A stretch of 64,000 nucleotides of DNA. Source: Corella eumyota (Eukaryota > Chordata > Ascidiacea > Phlebobranchia > Corellidae). The notes under the pieces are model-generated. The model did not search any database, had not been told where the DNA came from, and saw only the letters and a program-made list of their open reading frames with translations. Positions 34,601 through 44,828 of the stretch are shown here, piece after piece. The position numbers and the translations under genes were made by a program. The stretch lies in contig OY720099.1 in assembly GCA_963082875.1 (NCBI GenBank), forward strand, positions 17,837,066 to 17,901,065, in the 5' to 3' direction. Numbering within the stretch: the stretch's first letter is position 1; every line of letters starts with the position of its first letter.

Positions 34601-37600
34601 AAGAAGTCAAAACGAATTGGATCGACTTCTAGAAATTCTAAAAGAAACCGAAAACGAAAAACATAACAAAGATAAAAAAATTGGTTCTCTTGACAAGTAA
34701 ATTACTTATTTCAATACAATCACATATTTTCTTTTTTTTTTTCTTTTTTTTTTTTTTTTATATGACATGTTTGGAATGGAGTAAGTGTTGTTGTTTTTTT
34801 TTAGACATAATCGGGATCTGGGAGCTCAGATTAAATCATTGAACAAACAAATTGTGGATGAAGTTAAGAAGAAGGGGGTAGCGCAGGATAAAAATATGGA
34901 AAAACTTCTTGTAAGTTATTTTAAGCAATAATTTATCAAAAATTCAAGTAATTTTTATCCAGAACAATAGTTTTTTAACATTTTTTGTTATTTATATAAA
35001 TTAAAAAATTAAAAAAAATTTTTTTTTTTTTTGATATTAATTTATTTTTTAATTATTTAAATTTTGTTTTATTTTCTAGCGTCAGATGAAGAGCAAAGAT
35101 GATAGAGTGGAGGAGCTGGAGGAGGCACTTAGAGAGAGTGTAAGCATTACTGCAGAAAGGGAGCATGTCCTCTCTAAGGAGGAGGAGCAAAGACACAAAG
35201 TCGAAAAACAGGTATAAAATATTTTTTCAGATTTTCTGTTTTCTTAATTTTTACTTTGTATTTAATTAGCATAATACTTAAAAATGTTGCTTTTTTATAT
35301 TTATTTATCCTTAAAGTAAGAAGGTCGACTTCATGACTTAAACATGGAGTAACATCAGTTACCCCGACCCAGTCTCAAGTTTACTTTGTTAGTTTGGGAT
35401 ATTATAGATTATAATTGCCTGATAATTAGGCTGTTAATTAAGTGTTGGCTCAGTAGGAGTTCATACCGTTTATAGCACCTTAATCAAGTGCATTCCACCA
35501 TGAAAGGCTGGCCGCATGGTGTAGTGGTAAGAACACTTGTTACGCCACCATGAGGTCGTGGGTTCAACCCCCACTGCTCCCATGCTGTAGCGCCCTCGAG
35601 TAAGGCGCTATAAACGGTATAAACTCCTGCTGAGCCAGCATAATTATCAGGCCATTATAATCTATAATATCCTAAACTGCCACAGGCAACTCGAGACTGG
35701 GTCGGAGTAACTTATGTTACTCTATGTTTAAGTCGCCCTTTCGACCTTTCCACATCAAGGATAAAAATATACACAAAAAAAGGCAGTGGGAATTAAACCT
35801 TTACTTTGCTTGGACGAAATTTAATACTTTTATTTGCTAGATGGTTGAAGTAATGGAGGAATTGCAACAACTGAAAGTTATTTTATCACAAACTGGTGGA
35901 AAATTGGCCTCAACTGAAGCTACGTTGCAAGATCGAGAACGAATTATTCAACATTTAAAATCGGAGCGAAGAAAACAGTTGGAAGAAGCGTTCGAAGTAA
36001 AGTAAGTAGACACTTTTTTTAGTAATATTAAATTAAAAATTTACAAAAAGTATTTACCCTTTTTAATTTATATTTTTTATTTTTAAAACCTTTATTTTTT
36101 TCAGACAAGAAGCCTTGTTAGCCCTTATAAGTGAAAAGGACGCTAACATCGCCCTTCTTGAGTTATCACAATCTCGTAAAAAGACGAACGCTGACGAGGT
36201 TTGTCTTCTACGTCGTGAAAAAGACGAACTTATGAAACAGTTAAAACAGCAGGTAACGTTAAAAATTTATATTTTTAATTAGAAAAAAGCATTCAAATGC
36301 CGGCAGCGTAGTGTAGTGTTCAAAACACTTGCTACACTTTATGAGGTCGTGGGTTCGATCCCCACTGCTCTCATGCTGTAGCACCCTTAAGTAGGACCCT
36401 ATAAACGGTATGAACTCCTGCTGAGCCAGCACTTAATTAGCAGCTCAATTATCGGGCAATTATAACTTCTATATTCTAAACTGACAAAGGCAACTCGAGA
36501 CTGGGTCGGGGCAACTGATGTTTAGGTCGTGAAGTTTACCTTCCCACGTCGAGGACAAAGATATATATAAAAAAATTACCTAAAAATTATTATGTATTAT
36601 TTTTTTTCCCGCGTTTTTATTCCTTTTTTAAAATTTTCTCACTTTTTCTTATTAGCATATAAATTAGACTCGTACTTACATGACCTGACGTTTAGTATTT
36701 AAATCATGGTGTTAATGTCCAGTAGACATATTGTAATAGACTGTCGTCTGCGTGTAAACCACGTGCTATCCGGCCACAAATTATATAGCTCATGTCTGTT
36801 AATAACCACGTGATGCGATTGCGACATTGTCATTGGACGATTGCCAGCAGGGCATGTTGCCTACAAAAGTATTTTAACCACAATTTTTTTTTTTTTTTTT
36901 TAAATATCTTTGTTTCTATGTAAAATGTATTGTTAGAATATTTGACCTAAGGTTAATTTAAGTTTTTTTCGTATATATCTTTATCCTCAATGTGGGAAAG
37001 TCGAATGCACGACTTAAACGTAGAGTAACATCAGTTACTCCGACCCAGTCTCGAGGTGCTTGTGGCAGTTTGGGATATTATACATTATAATTGCCCGATA
37101 ATTATGCTGCTGATTAAGTGCTGGCTCAGCAGGAGTTCATACCGTTTATAGCGCCTTACTCAAGGGCGCTACAGCATGAGATCAGTGGGAATTGAACCCA
37201 CGACCTCATGTGTGGTGTAACAAGTGTTCTTACCACTACACCACGCTGCCGATTTCAAAGGGTACTTAGAAAAAAATACTTTGAAAAACTTGGTTAAAAA
37301 TTGAATGATGTAACCTATAATTGGCACCACAAAACGATGTCTTAAATTGTGTATTAAACGCTGTATGCATAGTTTTGTTGAAAAATCTTCGCTTTTTTCA
37401 AGAAATTGGCCTTTCAATCAGCTAACCTAAACGCACCATAATTACTATTCGAATCTAGTGTTACACAATGCCTGAAAGTGGTTATTACCGGTCTCTGCTG
37501 AATAAGATATGACAAGATATTATTAAATTCATTTTAATTATACTTCGTTCAGGAAGACCACGTTTTGGCGTTAAAATTTGCGTTATGTAAATGCGCGATC

Positions 37601-39630
37601 TTAGTGTTTATTTTACGCCGCGTCGCATTTTTTTATAAGTTTGTTTTTTGAAATTGTTTTGGCTGGTGATGGCTATTGTTTAGGTTTCAGAAAAACCTTA
37701 AATCTTTGTCATAAGGCTAAGTGCTTTTATTTATAGTAAACCTTTTAAAAGTTTAGATCCTCAAAATGCATATAAGTTAAGTTAGAATCATGTGTTGTCG
37801 CTGGCAAAGGGTGCTTCGCAGACACAGACATATTCGGATAGGATTAAATAGTGCGTACCTCACACCACATCACGTAATCGCATTGTTTTTTTACTTATTG
37901 TCCTATAATTAAATCGCTGATTCGAGGATCTACGTAAAGGTTAAATGCCGGTAAATATTATTTGATAAATTTGTGAAATTGTTTTTCACAAGTCTGTTTA
38001 AAAATTGGAATTTACCGGTAGATGGCGCTATTTATTCGCGTAGTTTGTTAAGCCTAGCACCGTTAAAATAGTGTGCAAATATTAGCTATTTGTATTTTGC
38101 AAGTTAAATTAAAAAAATTATTCAGCCTTCATTAAACATTATTCATTCATTTATACATACGCAATTTATTGTTAGCTAATATATATATTAACCAGCAGCG
38201 TGGTGTAGTAGTCAGAACACTTCCTACACTACATGAGGTCGTGGGTTCAATCCTCACTGGTCTTATGCTGTAGCGCCCTTGAGTAAGTCGCTATAAACGA
38301 TACGAACTCCTGCTGAGCCAGCACTTAATCAGTAGTTTAATTATTATCTGTAGTATCCAAAACTGCCAAAGTTAACTCAAAACTGGGTTGGGGTAACTGA
38401 TGTTACTCTATTGTTTAGGTCGCCCATTCGGTCTTTCCACATCGAGGATAAAGATATGAAAAAACTATATATATACAAATAAAGAAATATATTAAATTGA
38501 TATTGGTAAATGTTATATTTTACAATTTTTTTTATTTTTAGACCCAAAACCGATTAAAACTGCTCCAGGAAACTTACGATGACCAACCCTCGCCAAATTC
38601 CCGTGCCCAGTCGAACCCGAGGCCGAGCCAGAATAGCCCCAGGACCCAGAAAAGGGCCCCGGGGAATGGAAATATTCGTCAGAGGGGAAGCAAAAATAAT
38701 TTAACCGAGGTGAAGTTTTAATTTAAATTTCTGTGTTACCGGTTTTGAGAAATATTAGTCACCACGATATAATATAAAATTTAAATTAGAAAAAGGCAAT
38801 TTTATGACAAGATAGTATTTACAAAAGCGAGAGATACGTATGTGGCCTTGACATATTTATTTGAAGAATTAATTTGTATGTTTTACCCTTAGCGCGCATA
38901 TTCGTCGAAACATTTTTAGACGCGTCATTTTTCAAACGGGTCAAAAATTAATTAAATAACGTTACGTTGGCTGTTACCTCAAGCACGTTGTATTATTGTT
39001 CAAGTTTGTATTACGACGTTTACATTTACCCACAGCGCATCACGTTAGTTTAAACCCAGTGTTGCGAATTCAAAGTATTGTAAATTCAATTGTCAAGTAA
39101 TTCGGCGGCGGTGCGCTTTGAAAAATGTTATCTTTCGTATTTATTCGATCAATTTTCTAGATAATGGCACAAACTGTCGAAGTTTCTACAAACTGAAACA
39201 ATAGGTTCGTTTGTTAATAATTTAGGTGGTAATGTTGCGTAGGCTACACCACCGCGTTGATCTGGGTCGGTAGGTGTTTAATTTCGCGTTTTTCTTCGCT
39301 AAAAACTCTTTTGAAATCGAGTTTTTTCGCTCCAAAAATAGGTGAAACTGTAATCCATATCTTTCATTTTTTGACACTTTTTAGAAGATGAATTATGGTT
39401 AAAACTGCTTTCTTTTAAGATTAATCGAAACAGGAAAAACTTGTTTATTTCCCATGATAAAGAAACCCGATATTTAAGGGGTTAAGTCTGTGTTTTATAT
39501 ACCAACAGATTTTCGAAACCCTGTTTTTGGTATTTGGTTAATTGGGTAACGAGTTTGACATGTGTTTTATGACGTCATAATTAACGCATTGTTTTGTTTT
39601 TAGGACGACGCGGAAGGCATTTGGACGTAA
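19610..39630 (+). CDS. ERC: ELKS/Rab6-interacting/CAST family scaffold (ERC1/ERC2 orthologue)
   Basis: A presynaptic active-zone and Golgi/cortical scaffold that binds RIM, liprin and Rab6. Twenty-three in-phase exons give 989 aa (human ERC2 is 957): 19610-19684, 25631-25755, 25987-26153, 26505-26596, 26760-26903, 27685-27824, 28207-28361, 28785-28930, 29097-29174, 29555-29710, 30055-30222, 30827-30994, 31545-31682, 32133-32273, 32838-32978, 33964-34056, 34596-34696, 34805-34910, 35080-35211, 35841-36001, 36105-36252, 38542-38709, 39604-39630. The start matches human at SVEDIQ/SLNAAY across intron 1. Family signatures include MNSIKTFWSPELKKER (near residue 160), ESLTAKEQRAAILQTEVD and KQEALLALISEKDANIALLELS. 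Coiled coil spans about 135-925. The end is DDAEGIWT, the PDZ ligand that binds RIM (human ...GIWA). Intron 1 (about 6 kb) hosts a GPCR gene on the other strand. One gene here stands for the two vertebrate paralogues. Confidence 0.96.
20010..20015 (-). terminator. PolyA signal for the nested GPCR
   Basis: AATAAA on the minus strand, 196 bp beyond the GPCR stop codon. The surrounding sequence is AT-rich, so this is a candidate only. Confidence 0.45.
20211..24956 (-). CDS. Class A (rhodopsin-like) GPCR with a very long third intracellular loop, nested in ERC intron 1
   Basis: Ten minus-strand exons in phase give 666 aa: 24956-24833, 24592-24390, 23866-23739, 23427-23336, 23088-23016, 22862-22699, 22489-22379, 22158-21372, 21152-21035, 20411-20211. 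The N-terminus has NNT, NET and NQT glycosylation sequons. TM1 holds N63 (GTAGNG). TM2 is ANLCLVELLF with E91 where D is usual. TM3 has C118 and N142-R143-Y144 in place of DRY. C195 lies in ECL2, and TM5 is AIPLVILIILYTAIL. ICL3 runs about residues 232-570, basic and Ser-rich. TM6 ends FAACILPSS, lacking the CWxP tryptophan, and TM7 has N626-PFIY. NRY and the overall pattern recall the melatonin/GPR84/moody-Tre1 group, but the ligand is unknown. If the 21372 donor is skipped, the frame stops at once (TAA at 21370-21368), giving a five-TM form. An acceptor ends just upstream (24971), implying a 5'-UTR intron or spliced leader. Confidence 0.88.
20797..20990 (+). repeat. Family B repeat, copy C
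   Basis: CTATATAATGAAGCTTAGTGG, an AT-rich stretch, then AACTGCCATTTGCGGTGCG and GTTGCGACTATATAGCAACAG. It lies in the last intron of the GPCR. No SINE inside. Confidence 0.6.
24057..24352 (+). mobile_element. SINE copy 7
   Basis: A full-length copy with poly-A tail, close to consensus. It lies in an intron of the GPCR (antisense to it) and at the same time in ERC intron 1. Confidence 0.88.
24957..25630. other. Upstream region of the nested GPCR, within ERC intron 1
   Basis: AT-rich. It should contain the GPCR promoter on the minus strand. I see no further exon, repeat or recognisable site apart from the acceptor at 24971-24972 (minus). Confidence 0.5.
28427..28555 (+). repeat. Family B repeat, copy D (partial)
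   Basis: TATAGGCCTACAAAATAAATA, AACTGCCATTTGTGGTGTG and GAGTTGCGATCATATTACAA match copies A and C. The left end is missing. It lies in ERC intron 7. Confidence 0.6.
28641..28683 (-). mobile_element. Possible SINE remnant
   Basis: CTAAACATAAGATAATCTGTC followed by AACCAGTCTCAAGTTG resembles the inverted SINE body (CTAAACATAGAGTAACATCAG, CCCAGTCTCGAGTTG). It is short and diverged, so weak. Confidence 0.35.
29210..29395 (-). repeat. Family B repeat, copy E
   Basis: A reversed copy: ATAATATGGTCACAACTCTCAAC, AAACGGCAGTTTTTTTATTTTG, TAGGCCTATTATTTAGACATAC, a TA run, then GAGGTCCATTATATATAG. It lies in ERC intron 9 and is uninterrupted by a SINE. Confidence 0.6.
30275..30730 (-). repeat. Family B repeat, copy F, interrupted by a SINE
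   Basis: A reversed copy: GGTTGGGATTTTAATTGTTG and CACCACAAACAGCAG, then TAGGTCTATAAATTAAACAT up to SINE copy 8. It resumes with GACTAAGCTCCATTATAG. It lies in ERC intron 11. Confidence 0.58.
30406..30694 (+). mobile_element. SINE copy 8, nested in family B
   Basis: A full-length copy with a short deletion near the 3' end (TTTAAGTCGCTTTCGAC) and a poly-A tail. Confidence 0.87.
31688..31942 (+). mobile_element. SINE copy 9, 5'-truncated, touching the ERC exon 13 donor
   Basis: It begins at TTCCTACACTATGTGAGGTCC, so the A-box part of the head is missing. The 5' edge lies only about five bases after the splice donor at 31683. The body and A-rich tail are intact. Confidence 0.85.
32371..32650 (-). 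mobile_element. SINE copy 10 (minus)
   Basis: A full-length inverted copy after a TA run in ERC intron 14. It faces copy 9 across exon 14. Confidence 0.88.
33130..33408 (-). mobile_element. SINE copy 11 (minus)
   Basis: A full-length inverted copy in ERC intron 15, ending CTACACCACGCTGCCGG. The head is somewhat diverged and shortened. Confidence 0.87.
34395..34466. repeat. Imperfect inverted repeat (hairpin) in ERC intron 16
   Basis: The left arm (34395-34420, TTTGTGATGACGTAGAAAGT...) pairs with the right arm (34438-34466, ...ACTTTCTACATCACACAAA) around a loop of about 17 nt. It could be a small palindromic element or an RNA hairpin; no known microRNA is recognised. Confidence 0.6.
35296..35506 (-). 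mobile_element. SINE copy 12 (minus, head missing)
   Basis: The inverted tail and body are present, and the copy stops near GTGCATTCCACCATGAAAGG before the tRNA-like head. It abuts copy 13. It lies in ERC intron 19. Confidence 0.8.
35507..35784 (+). mobile_element. SINE copy 13
   Basis: A plus copy with a small internal deletion (AGCCAGCATAATTATCAGG), head to head with copy 12. It ends about 55 bp before exon 20. Confidence 0.86.
36300..36576 (+). mobile_element. SINE copy 14
   Basis: A plus copy in ERC intron 21, starting about 48 bp after the exon 21 donor. It is diverged near the 3' end, where the TGTTACTCTATG segment is partly lost. Confidence 0.85.
36971..37252 (-). mobile_element. SINE copy 15 (minus)
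   Basis: A full-length inverted copy in ERC intron 21. An open frame over its head gives a spurious AAWCSGKNTCYTTHEVVGSIP peptide, typical of this SINE translated backwards. Confidence 0.88.
37253..38191. other. Unique part of ERC intron 21, locally CpG-bearing
   Basis: About 0.9 kb without repeats. It holds more CpG than neighbouring introns (for example around 37600-37640, TTACGCCGCGTCGCATT, and 38020-38045). It could hold an internal regulatory element. No exon seen. Confidence 0.4.
38192..38465 (+). mobile_element. SINE copy 16
   Basis: A diverged plus copy after a TA run in ERC intron 21, ending about 76 bp before exon 22. A stretch of the mid body is missing. Confidence 0.84.
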
Positions 39631-39988
39631 ATTTATCGAAAAAACTTTGTCCTTTTTCGGGGCCATTCCGTCGGTAATGGGTTACCTATTTCACGTGTTC
39701 GTTAACTAATCTAATCTCAACGCGGTATTAAGTGTAATTTTGTCCATAGCCTTGCCTTACTTCCAATAGGCTTTATTTAAGCCTGTTTAATACGATTTGA
39801 CCTCATTTTTCTACATCAAGTCACACTATAACACCATTAGATCCGAAATACCTTTAAAAAACACAACGATATCTGGTTGTTTTTTTGTTGTCATCACTTC
39901 TTGCTTCATTTTTGCCTTGCTGTGCACTTACTAACAAGTCTATTGTAGCTCGTTGAGTAGTAATACTTAAATCGAGTATTTTCGGCTA

Positions 39989-40136
39989 TGACGTCATAAA
40001 AAAAATGACGTCAGAATTATTATTATTTTTTTTTAAATGACGTCAGAATTTTTTTATGTTTTGCGGATAATCATTACTAGACTACCTAACTGTATTTTTG
40101 CAATTCGTGACGTCATCGTCTGACGCTATGACGTCA
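39989..40136. promoter_or_regulatory. Cluster of five CRE palindromes
   Basis: TGACGTCA occurs at 39989, 40006, 40038, 40108 and 40129, and a sixth lies at 39570. The octamer is the full CRE bound by CREB/ATF-type bZIP factors. The positions are read directly; binding is inferred. Confidence 0.6.
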
Positions 40137-40264
40137 CTTAACAGTGTTTCTGATAGAGTTGCAATTTTTGTTGACTTCCAAAGCATGGTGCTCGCGATTT
40201 TAATTTTTGTTTTAGATGTAAAAATATAATTTTTGCGATCACAATGTAATTACTGTCGAAAAGG

Positions 40265-40310
40265 TCACGTGACCAGGTTTGTTTGGTCACGTGATTTTAG
40301 TTTTCGCGCC
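40265..40310. promoter_or_regulatory. Paired TCACGTGA E-boxes with an E2F-like site
   Basis: TCACGTGA is at 40265-40272 and 40287-40294, followed by TTTTCGCGCC at 40301-40310, which fits the E2F consensus. The spacing suggests a compact regulatory element near the end of ERC, perhaps a promoter for an unseen transcript. Confidence 0.45.
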
Positions 40311-40472
40311 AAGCCGGGATTGTAAAGTAGCAAAGCAGTATTCTAAATGCTTATCGAAGATTATTCCTTTATGCATTTTTTCTTTAATTTTTACGAATTA
40401 TTTTTTGTGTTTTATTATGTTTTCTAAAACAGCGACAATATATTTATGTTGCATGCGTGTTTTAAATGGGAA

Positions 40473-40478
40473 AATAAA
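40473..40478 (+). terminator. PolyA signal AATAAA, ERC
   Basis: The first clear AATAAA after the ERC stop, about 840 bp downstream (GGGAAAATAAATTAACG). Confidence 0.5.
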
Positions 40479-40619
40479 TTAACGCGACCGTAAGACTGTA
40501 GCATTTTAAATAGGATGTTTTCGACACGGTTATTCTAGTTACGATAAATTACTAAACCTTGTTGTTTTTACCAATACCCTTATATTTAAATTTTGCTACG
40601 GGTTCACATATAGCTTGAA

Positions 40620-40770
40620 CCGGCAGCGTTGTGTAGTGGTAAGAACACTTGCTACACCACACATGAGGTCGTAGGTTTATTCCCCAATGATCTCATGCTG
40701 TAGCGCCCTTGAAAAAGGCGCTATAAACGGGATAAACTCCTGCTGAGCCAGCAATTAATCAGCAGCATAA
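40620..40770 (+). mobile_element. SINE copy 17, 3'-truncated
   Basis: The head and the first half of the body are present; it stops after AATCAGCAGCATAATTTA with no tail. It lies just after the ERC polyA signal. Confidence 0.82.
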
Positions 40771-43646
40771 TTTAATAATGAGTAAATAGTATTTCTACTT
40801 AGGCGTTTGGTCCAGCTAAAGTAGCTTATATAAGGATAGGCTCCTATTATGAATAGCTCTCCTTATTGACTGTGTTAAACTTACTTAAGTATCTAGTTAA
40901 GTTTGGATGCCAAATAGGGTTTGTATGTCAAAGGCCTATATTAAGAATGTAAAAAAAACAGAAAAGAAGTGATGGTTTAAATTTAACCTGGGGCTTAATT
41001 ACATAAATATTTGTTTAACAACTGATATGGGTTAAGGTGTTGTCTGCTCTCGGTGTTTTTCCCACGAATATTGGGGCTAAAAAACAACTTTTATCTTTAT
41101 TTATCCCGGAAGTTATTCTTTGACCCTGTTTGACAGCGCTGAAGCTTAGTAAGTCACGTGACTATGGCTTTTACTACGACGCGGTTCGCTGGTTTCGATC
41201 GCTATCACGTGACCCTACTTAAAAGTTATCCCATCTCGGTCGCGCCAAATATGAAATGCCAATCATGCGGTTGGGGCCTAAAATAAAAATGCTCTTTTTA
41301 AGTTGGGGTTGAATCCCTTTTTTAGGGGGTTATTCGAGGTTAGGGTAAAATAATATTGTTTTTTCAAACAAACCTTAACTAAAGTTCAATTTTAAAAATA
41401 TTTACAATTTTTTTTCCAAAGTAAATTTTTTTTTTTTTTTGTTGCTGCTGTCTGAGTAGCAATAAGACCTTTTCCGCGTTACGGTTTTTATGTTTTGCTA
41501 AAAAAATATCCGTTTTTAACGCAAGTGTTTAATGCCAAGGCACGTTGTTTTTTTACATTTTAAAACATGGTGTTTATTTGTATAGGAATCAAGCTTTCAA
41601 AACAACTAATATATCCTTGTTAAGGCTGTAAAAGTCAACTAGTCTATGATTAATGGTGTTTTGGAGGGAATTTGTTTATGTAAAGTAACCAAAAAAAACG
41701 GTGGTTTATTATTTAAAATTCTTTTTTTATTAAAATATTTGTATTTTGTTTTTTTTTAATATGGTGCCATTAAAAGGAATATTAAATTTTAAAGCCTTTT
41801 TAAATGCTGGTATTGTACAGCAGGAATTTTAAAATGTTAATTTGCGTGCTATCTTATCGCATTTGTTTATTTCAGACTACAAGTTTATTTGTTTATTCGC
41901 CCGAGCTAAAAGCTTTTTGTTTAAAATAAAAATAGCACAAATAGTTTTAGGATATTACATTTTCTTGAAATCCATTTTGAAGGTTTTTATTCGATTTTAA
42001 TGGTTTACTTTTTGTACCGTAAAATTTGGTTACTAGTTTTTTGGTAAAACACGATTTTTAAATTAAATTTTATTTATTATTTTTTTGTTTAAAATCTCGT
42101 TTACTATTTTTCACCTACAAATTTTTTAACTTTAAAAAATTTTTTTTTTTAAATTGGGTTTTGATTAAGATAAAACATTTTTCTTTTTATCCGTTACATG
42201 TCGCTAGATGTATATAATCTTGCTTTAAAATTTTTTTCTAATTTTAAATCGTCGAAATTTGTTAAACACCCATCTCCTTTGAAGTACTTCTATTAAGGTT
42301 TTAAAACAAAGTTTGACACAAGCAATTACCTAAATTTGTTAATCGTTTGATGTTAAGTGAGTGAAGTTAAACACTTGTCAAAAAAATTGCTGAATTTTCG
42401 CTTGGCACAGAGTAGCGTTTTTATCCTATCAAAAATGATCTCTTAAAAGTCATGTTAATGCGTTACCACAACGTTTGACCGCTGTAGGTGGTCAATGACT
42501 TATTTTACAAATCTAGAATTCACCAACACGTGTTCTGGATTTGTTACAATAATGTGATATTATGACGTCATTATCTCAACAATATTAGACCAGGTCATCA
42601 ATCATAATGTTGAATTTTTAATATTTTTGATCATTTAATGTTTAATTAGGCGTTGTTTTCACAGCAAAGGTATTAACTCGTTTTAAATGTTGACTGACGT
42701 GTCCTGATGTAGCAGTTTGTTTATAGTGCTTTATAGTCTTATAACTAACATCTGCAAGTGGCGAATTATTAAAGGCAAAGCCCTTTTTCTCCGAACGATA
42801 GTTAATCTAAAACGTAAAATTTCCATTTTGATATAAAATTAGAAATAGGTTTAGGCTGAAATTGCCAGTACTTGAACGCTGGAACAGATAAAACACTTGC
42901 TTTTTTTTGATAAAGACCTTGTCTAGTATTAGTTGGATGTCTCATGAATTGATTGACTTATAGCCTTGACTTTTACACTTCAAAAACTGATTGTATTCAA
43001 TGGGTTTATACATAATTGTATAGACACAACTTTAGTTCTAATCCGACGTTGAGTAATTATAATAACAAATTCTTCGTGGGTGGGGTGATATTAAAGTTGT
43101 CCTCAAATGACATATTGTTAGAGTTGTATTTTCTCTAAAAGTTTACAAAAGAAGTTTGCCATTGTTGTATATTAAATATTTTTTATATTAAGGTCGTGCA
43201 GTTTTAAAAAAATTTGTCATTAAAGTTTGGAAAAAAATCCATTTTTTGTGGCGTGGTTTTTAATCCTAAATACGTCATCTCTTTTGTCCAAGTTGTCTAA
43301 CTTGAAAATTCTGGCTTAAAATTAAATAAACAAATATAGAAAAAATTTACTAGGAATTTTGTTTTGTGTAAAATTAAGAAAAGTTGTTGTATTTTAACAA
43401 ACATTTTGGGTTTACTTAACACTTGGGGCTTTCCAATTGTAAACAAACTAACTTGTTGTGATGTTAGCAATAGTGTAAGCCTGTGATTCACTTTTTTCGT
43501 GCCTAAATAAATCCAACAAATTATTAACGCTTTAAACAAATAAATAAGTTAAAATTTGTAAAATCTGGCCACCCAAATCTTGTAAAATCCATTTAACTTT
43601 GTTTATAATAGTAATCTAACTTATAGGCTTAAAAGATACACTTATA
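40771..43646. other. Gene-free stretch between SINE copies 17 and 18
   Basis: About 2.9 kb, mostly AT-rich, with no ORF I would support. One CpG-richer islet at about 41140-41290 carries two TCACGTGA sites, and a TGACGTCA lies at 42563. Confidence 0.55.
41154..41212. promoter_or_regulatory. Pair of TCACGTGA E-boxes in a CpG-richer islet
   Basis: TCACGTGA is at 41154-41161 and 41205-41212 with GACGCGGTTCGC between them. GGTCGCGCCAAA and a CCAAT box (CCAATCAT) follow by about 41270. It is promoter-like, but no transcript start is evident. Confidence 0.45.
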
Positions 43647-43910
43647 CCGGCAGCGTGGTGTAGTGGTAAGAACACTTGCTACACCACACATGAGGTCGTG
43701 GGTCCAATCCCCACTGATCTTATGCCGTAGCGCCCTTGAGTAGGGCGTTATAAACGGTATGAGCTCCTGTTAACCCGGCAATTATAATCTATAATATCCC
43801 AAACTGCCACAGGCAATTCGAGACTGGGTCAGAGTAACTGATGTTACTCTATGTTTAAGTCACGCATTCGATTTTCCCACATCGAGGATAAAAATATATA
43901 CGAAAAAAAA
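43647..43910 (+). mobile_element. SINE copy 18 (last in the window)
   Basis: A plus copy with the segment between CTCCTGTTAACCC and GGCAATTATAATC shortened. The poly-A tail is intact. I found no SINE to the right of it. Confidence 0.87.
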
Positions 43911-44758
43911 TTGTAAGGCTATCATGTCAATGGTAATGTAGTCTTGTTGAAATTATTGCAATTTTGTGTTTCAAGGCTCAAAATGTAAGCATTTTTGACT
44001 TGTTAATCTTGTTCACATAACATTATAAGTCAACCAAATGTCCGGTAAACTTAAGATTAGAATAAACAGGTGTTTTGAACTAACGGAACTAATTAACAGA
44101 GTAGACACATTTTGATAAAACGGATACACATTAATAGCTTAAAAACTTCATTTTACATTTGTTTATTACTTAAAGATTGGGTGGCGTACTTGTTTAATAT
44201 ATTCTATTTTGCATTGATGGTGTATGTAGGCTTAATGTCAAAAAACTTTAAAATCCTATGAAGATGAATTGATTTTTATAGTCTAGAAGACCTAGTATGG
44301 ATTGAATTCTTTAATCAGATGTTTTTTGCTTTTTTGAGGTTGTTTTTCAGTATCACGTTTTTTTCAAGTTTTGGAATGTTTTTTCGCCTGTAAACAGACA
44401 GATTTAGGGATTATAACAATACAACTTGTGACGTAGGCAGACGTACTGGTTCGGAGTACATTACATAAAAGAACAAATGTGTCGAAAAAGATGCTAATCT
44501 GCGAAATTCATTTATTTAGACTCTATCACTCAAACTGCTGTAAAATTCACGCTGTTTCAAGTCTAAGAATGGCAACTATTGGGGTAATAATTTCTTATAG
44601 AGTTACCAGGTGATATTAAGGCTCAAATTGTAGGTTAGACTCTTGATTCTCACAATCTGAAGCCGTTTTTAACATTTCAATTAATTTCAGATTATAGCAA
44701 GTCTGTTGTCGAACTCTAATCGTTCTCTTTCGCATGCAGCCCGCTTGTCAAACCCTGA

Positions 44759-44828
44759 TGACGTCACAGAAGGGGTTTTGTTACGTCAGAACCCCGCTGC
44801 AGGGTGTCGTGTGACATGGGTCACGTGG
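44759..44828. promoter_or_regulatory. CRE and E-box islet
   Basis: TGACGTCA (44759-44766), a second TACGTCAG half, and TCACGTGG (44821-44828) lie within 70 bp in a locally GC-richer stretch. Confidence 0.4.

Larger units (their letters stand above)
39631..40478 (+). other. Probable ERC 3' UTR
   Basis: It runs from the ERC stop to the first clear AATAAA at 40473. Besides 3' UTR sequence it holds a dense cluster of TGACGTCA sites and two TCACGTGA sites, listed separately. The extent is inferred from the polyA signal only. Confidence 0.45.

Noticed and set aside
37169-37417. 82-codon frame ending in a CSGKNTCYTTHEVVGSIP-type peptide
   Set aside because: The peptide is the reversed tRNA-like head of SINE copy 15. 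The same string can be read from other copies.
40279-40482. 67-codon open frame after ERC
   Set aside because: It lies in the probable 3' UTR and regulatory cluster, with no domain and no splice context.
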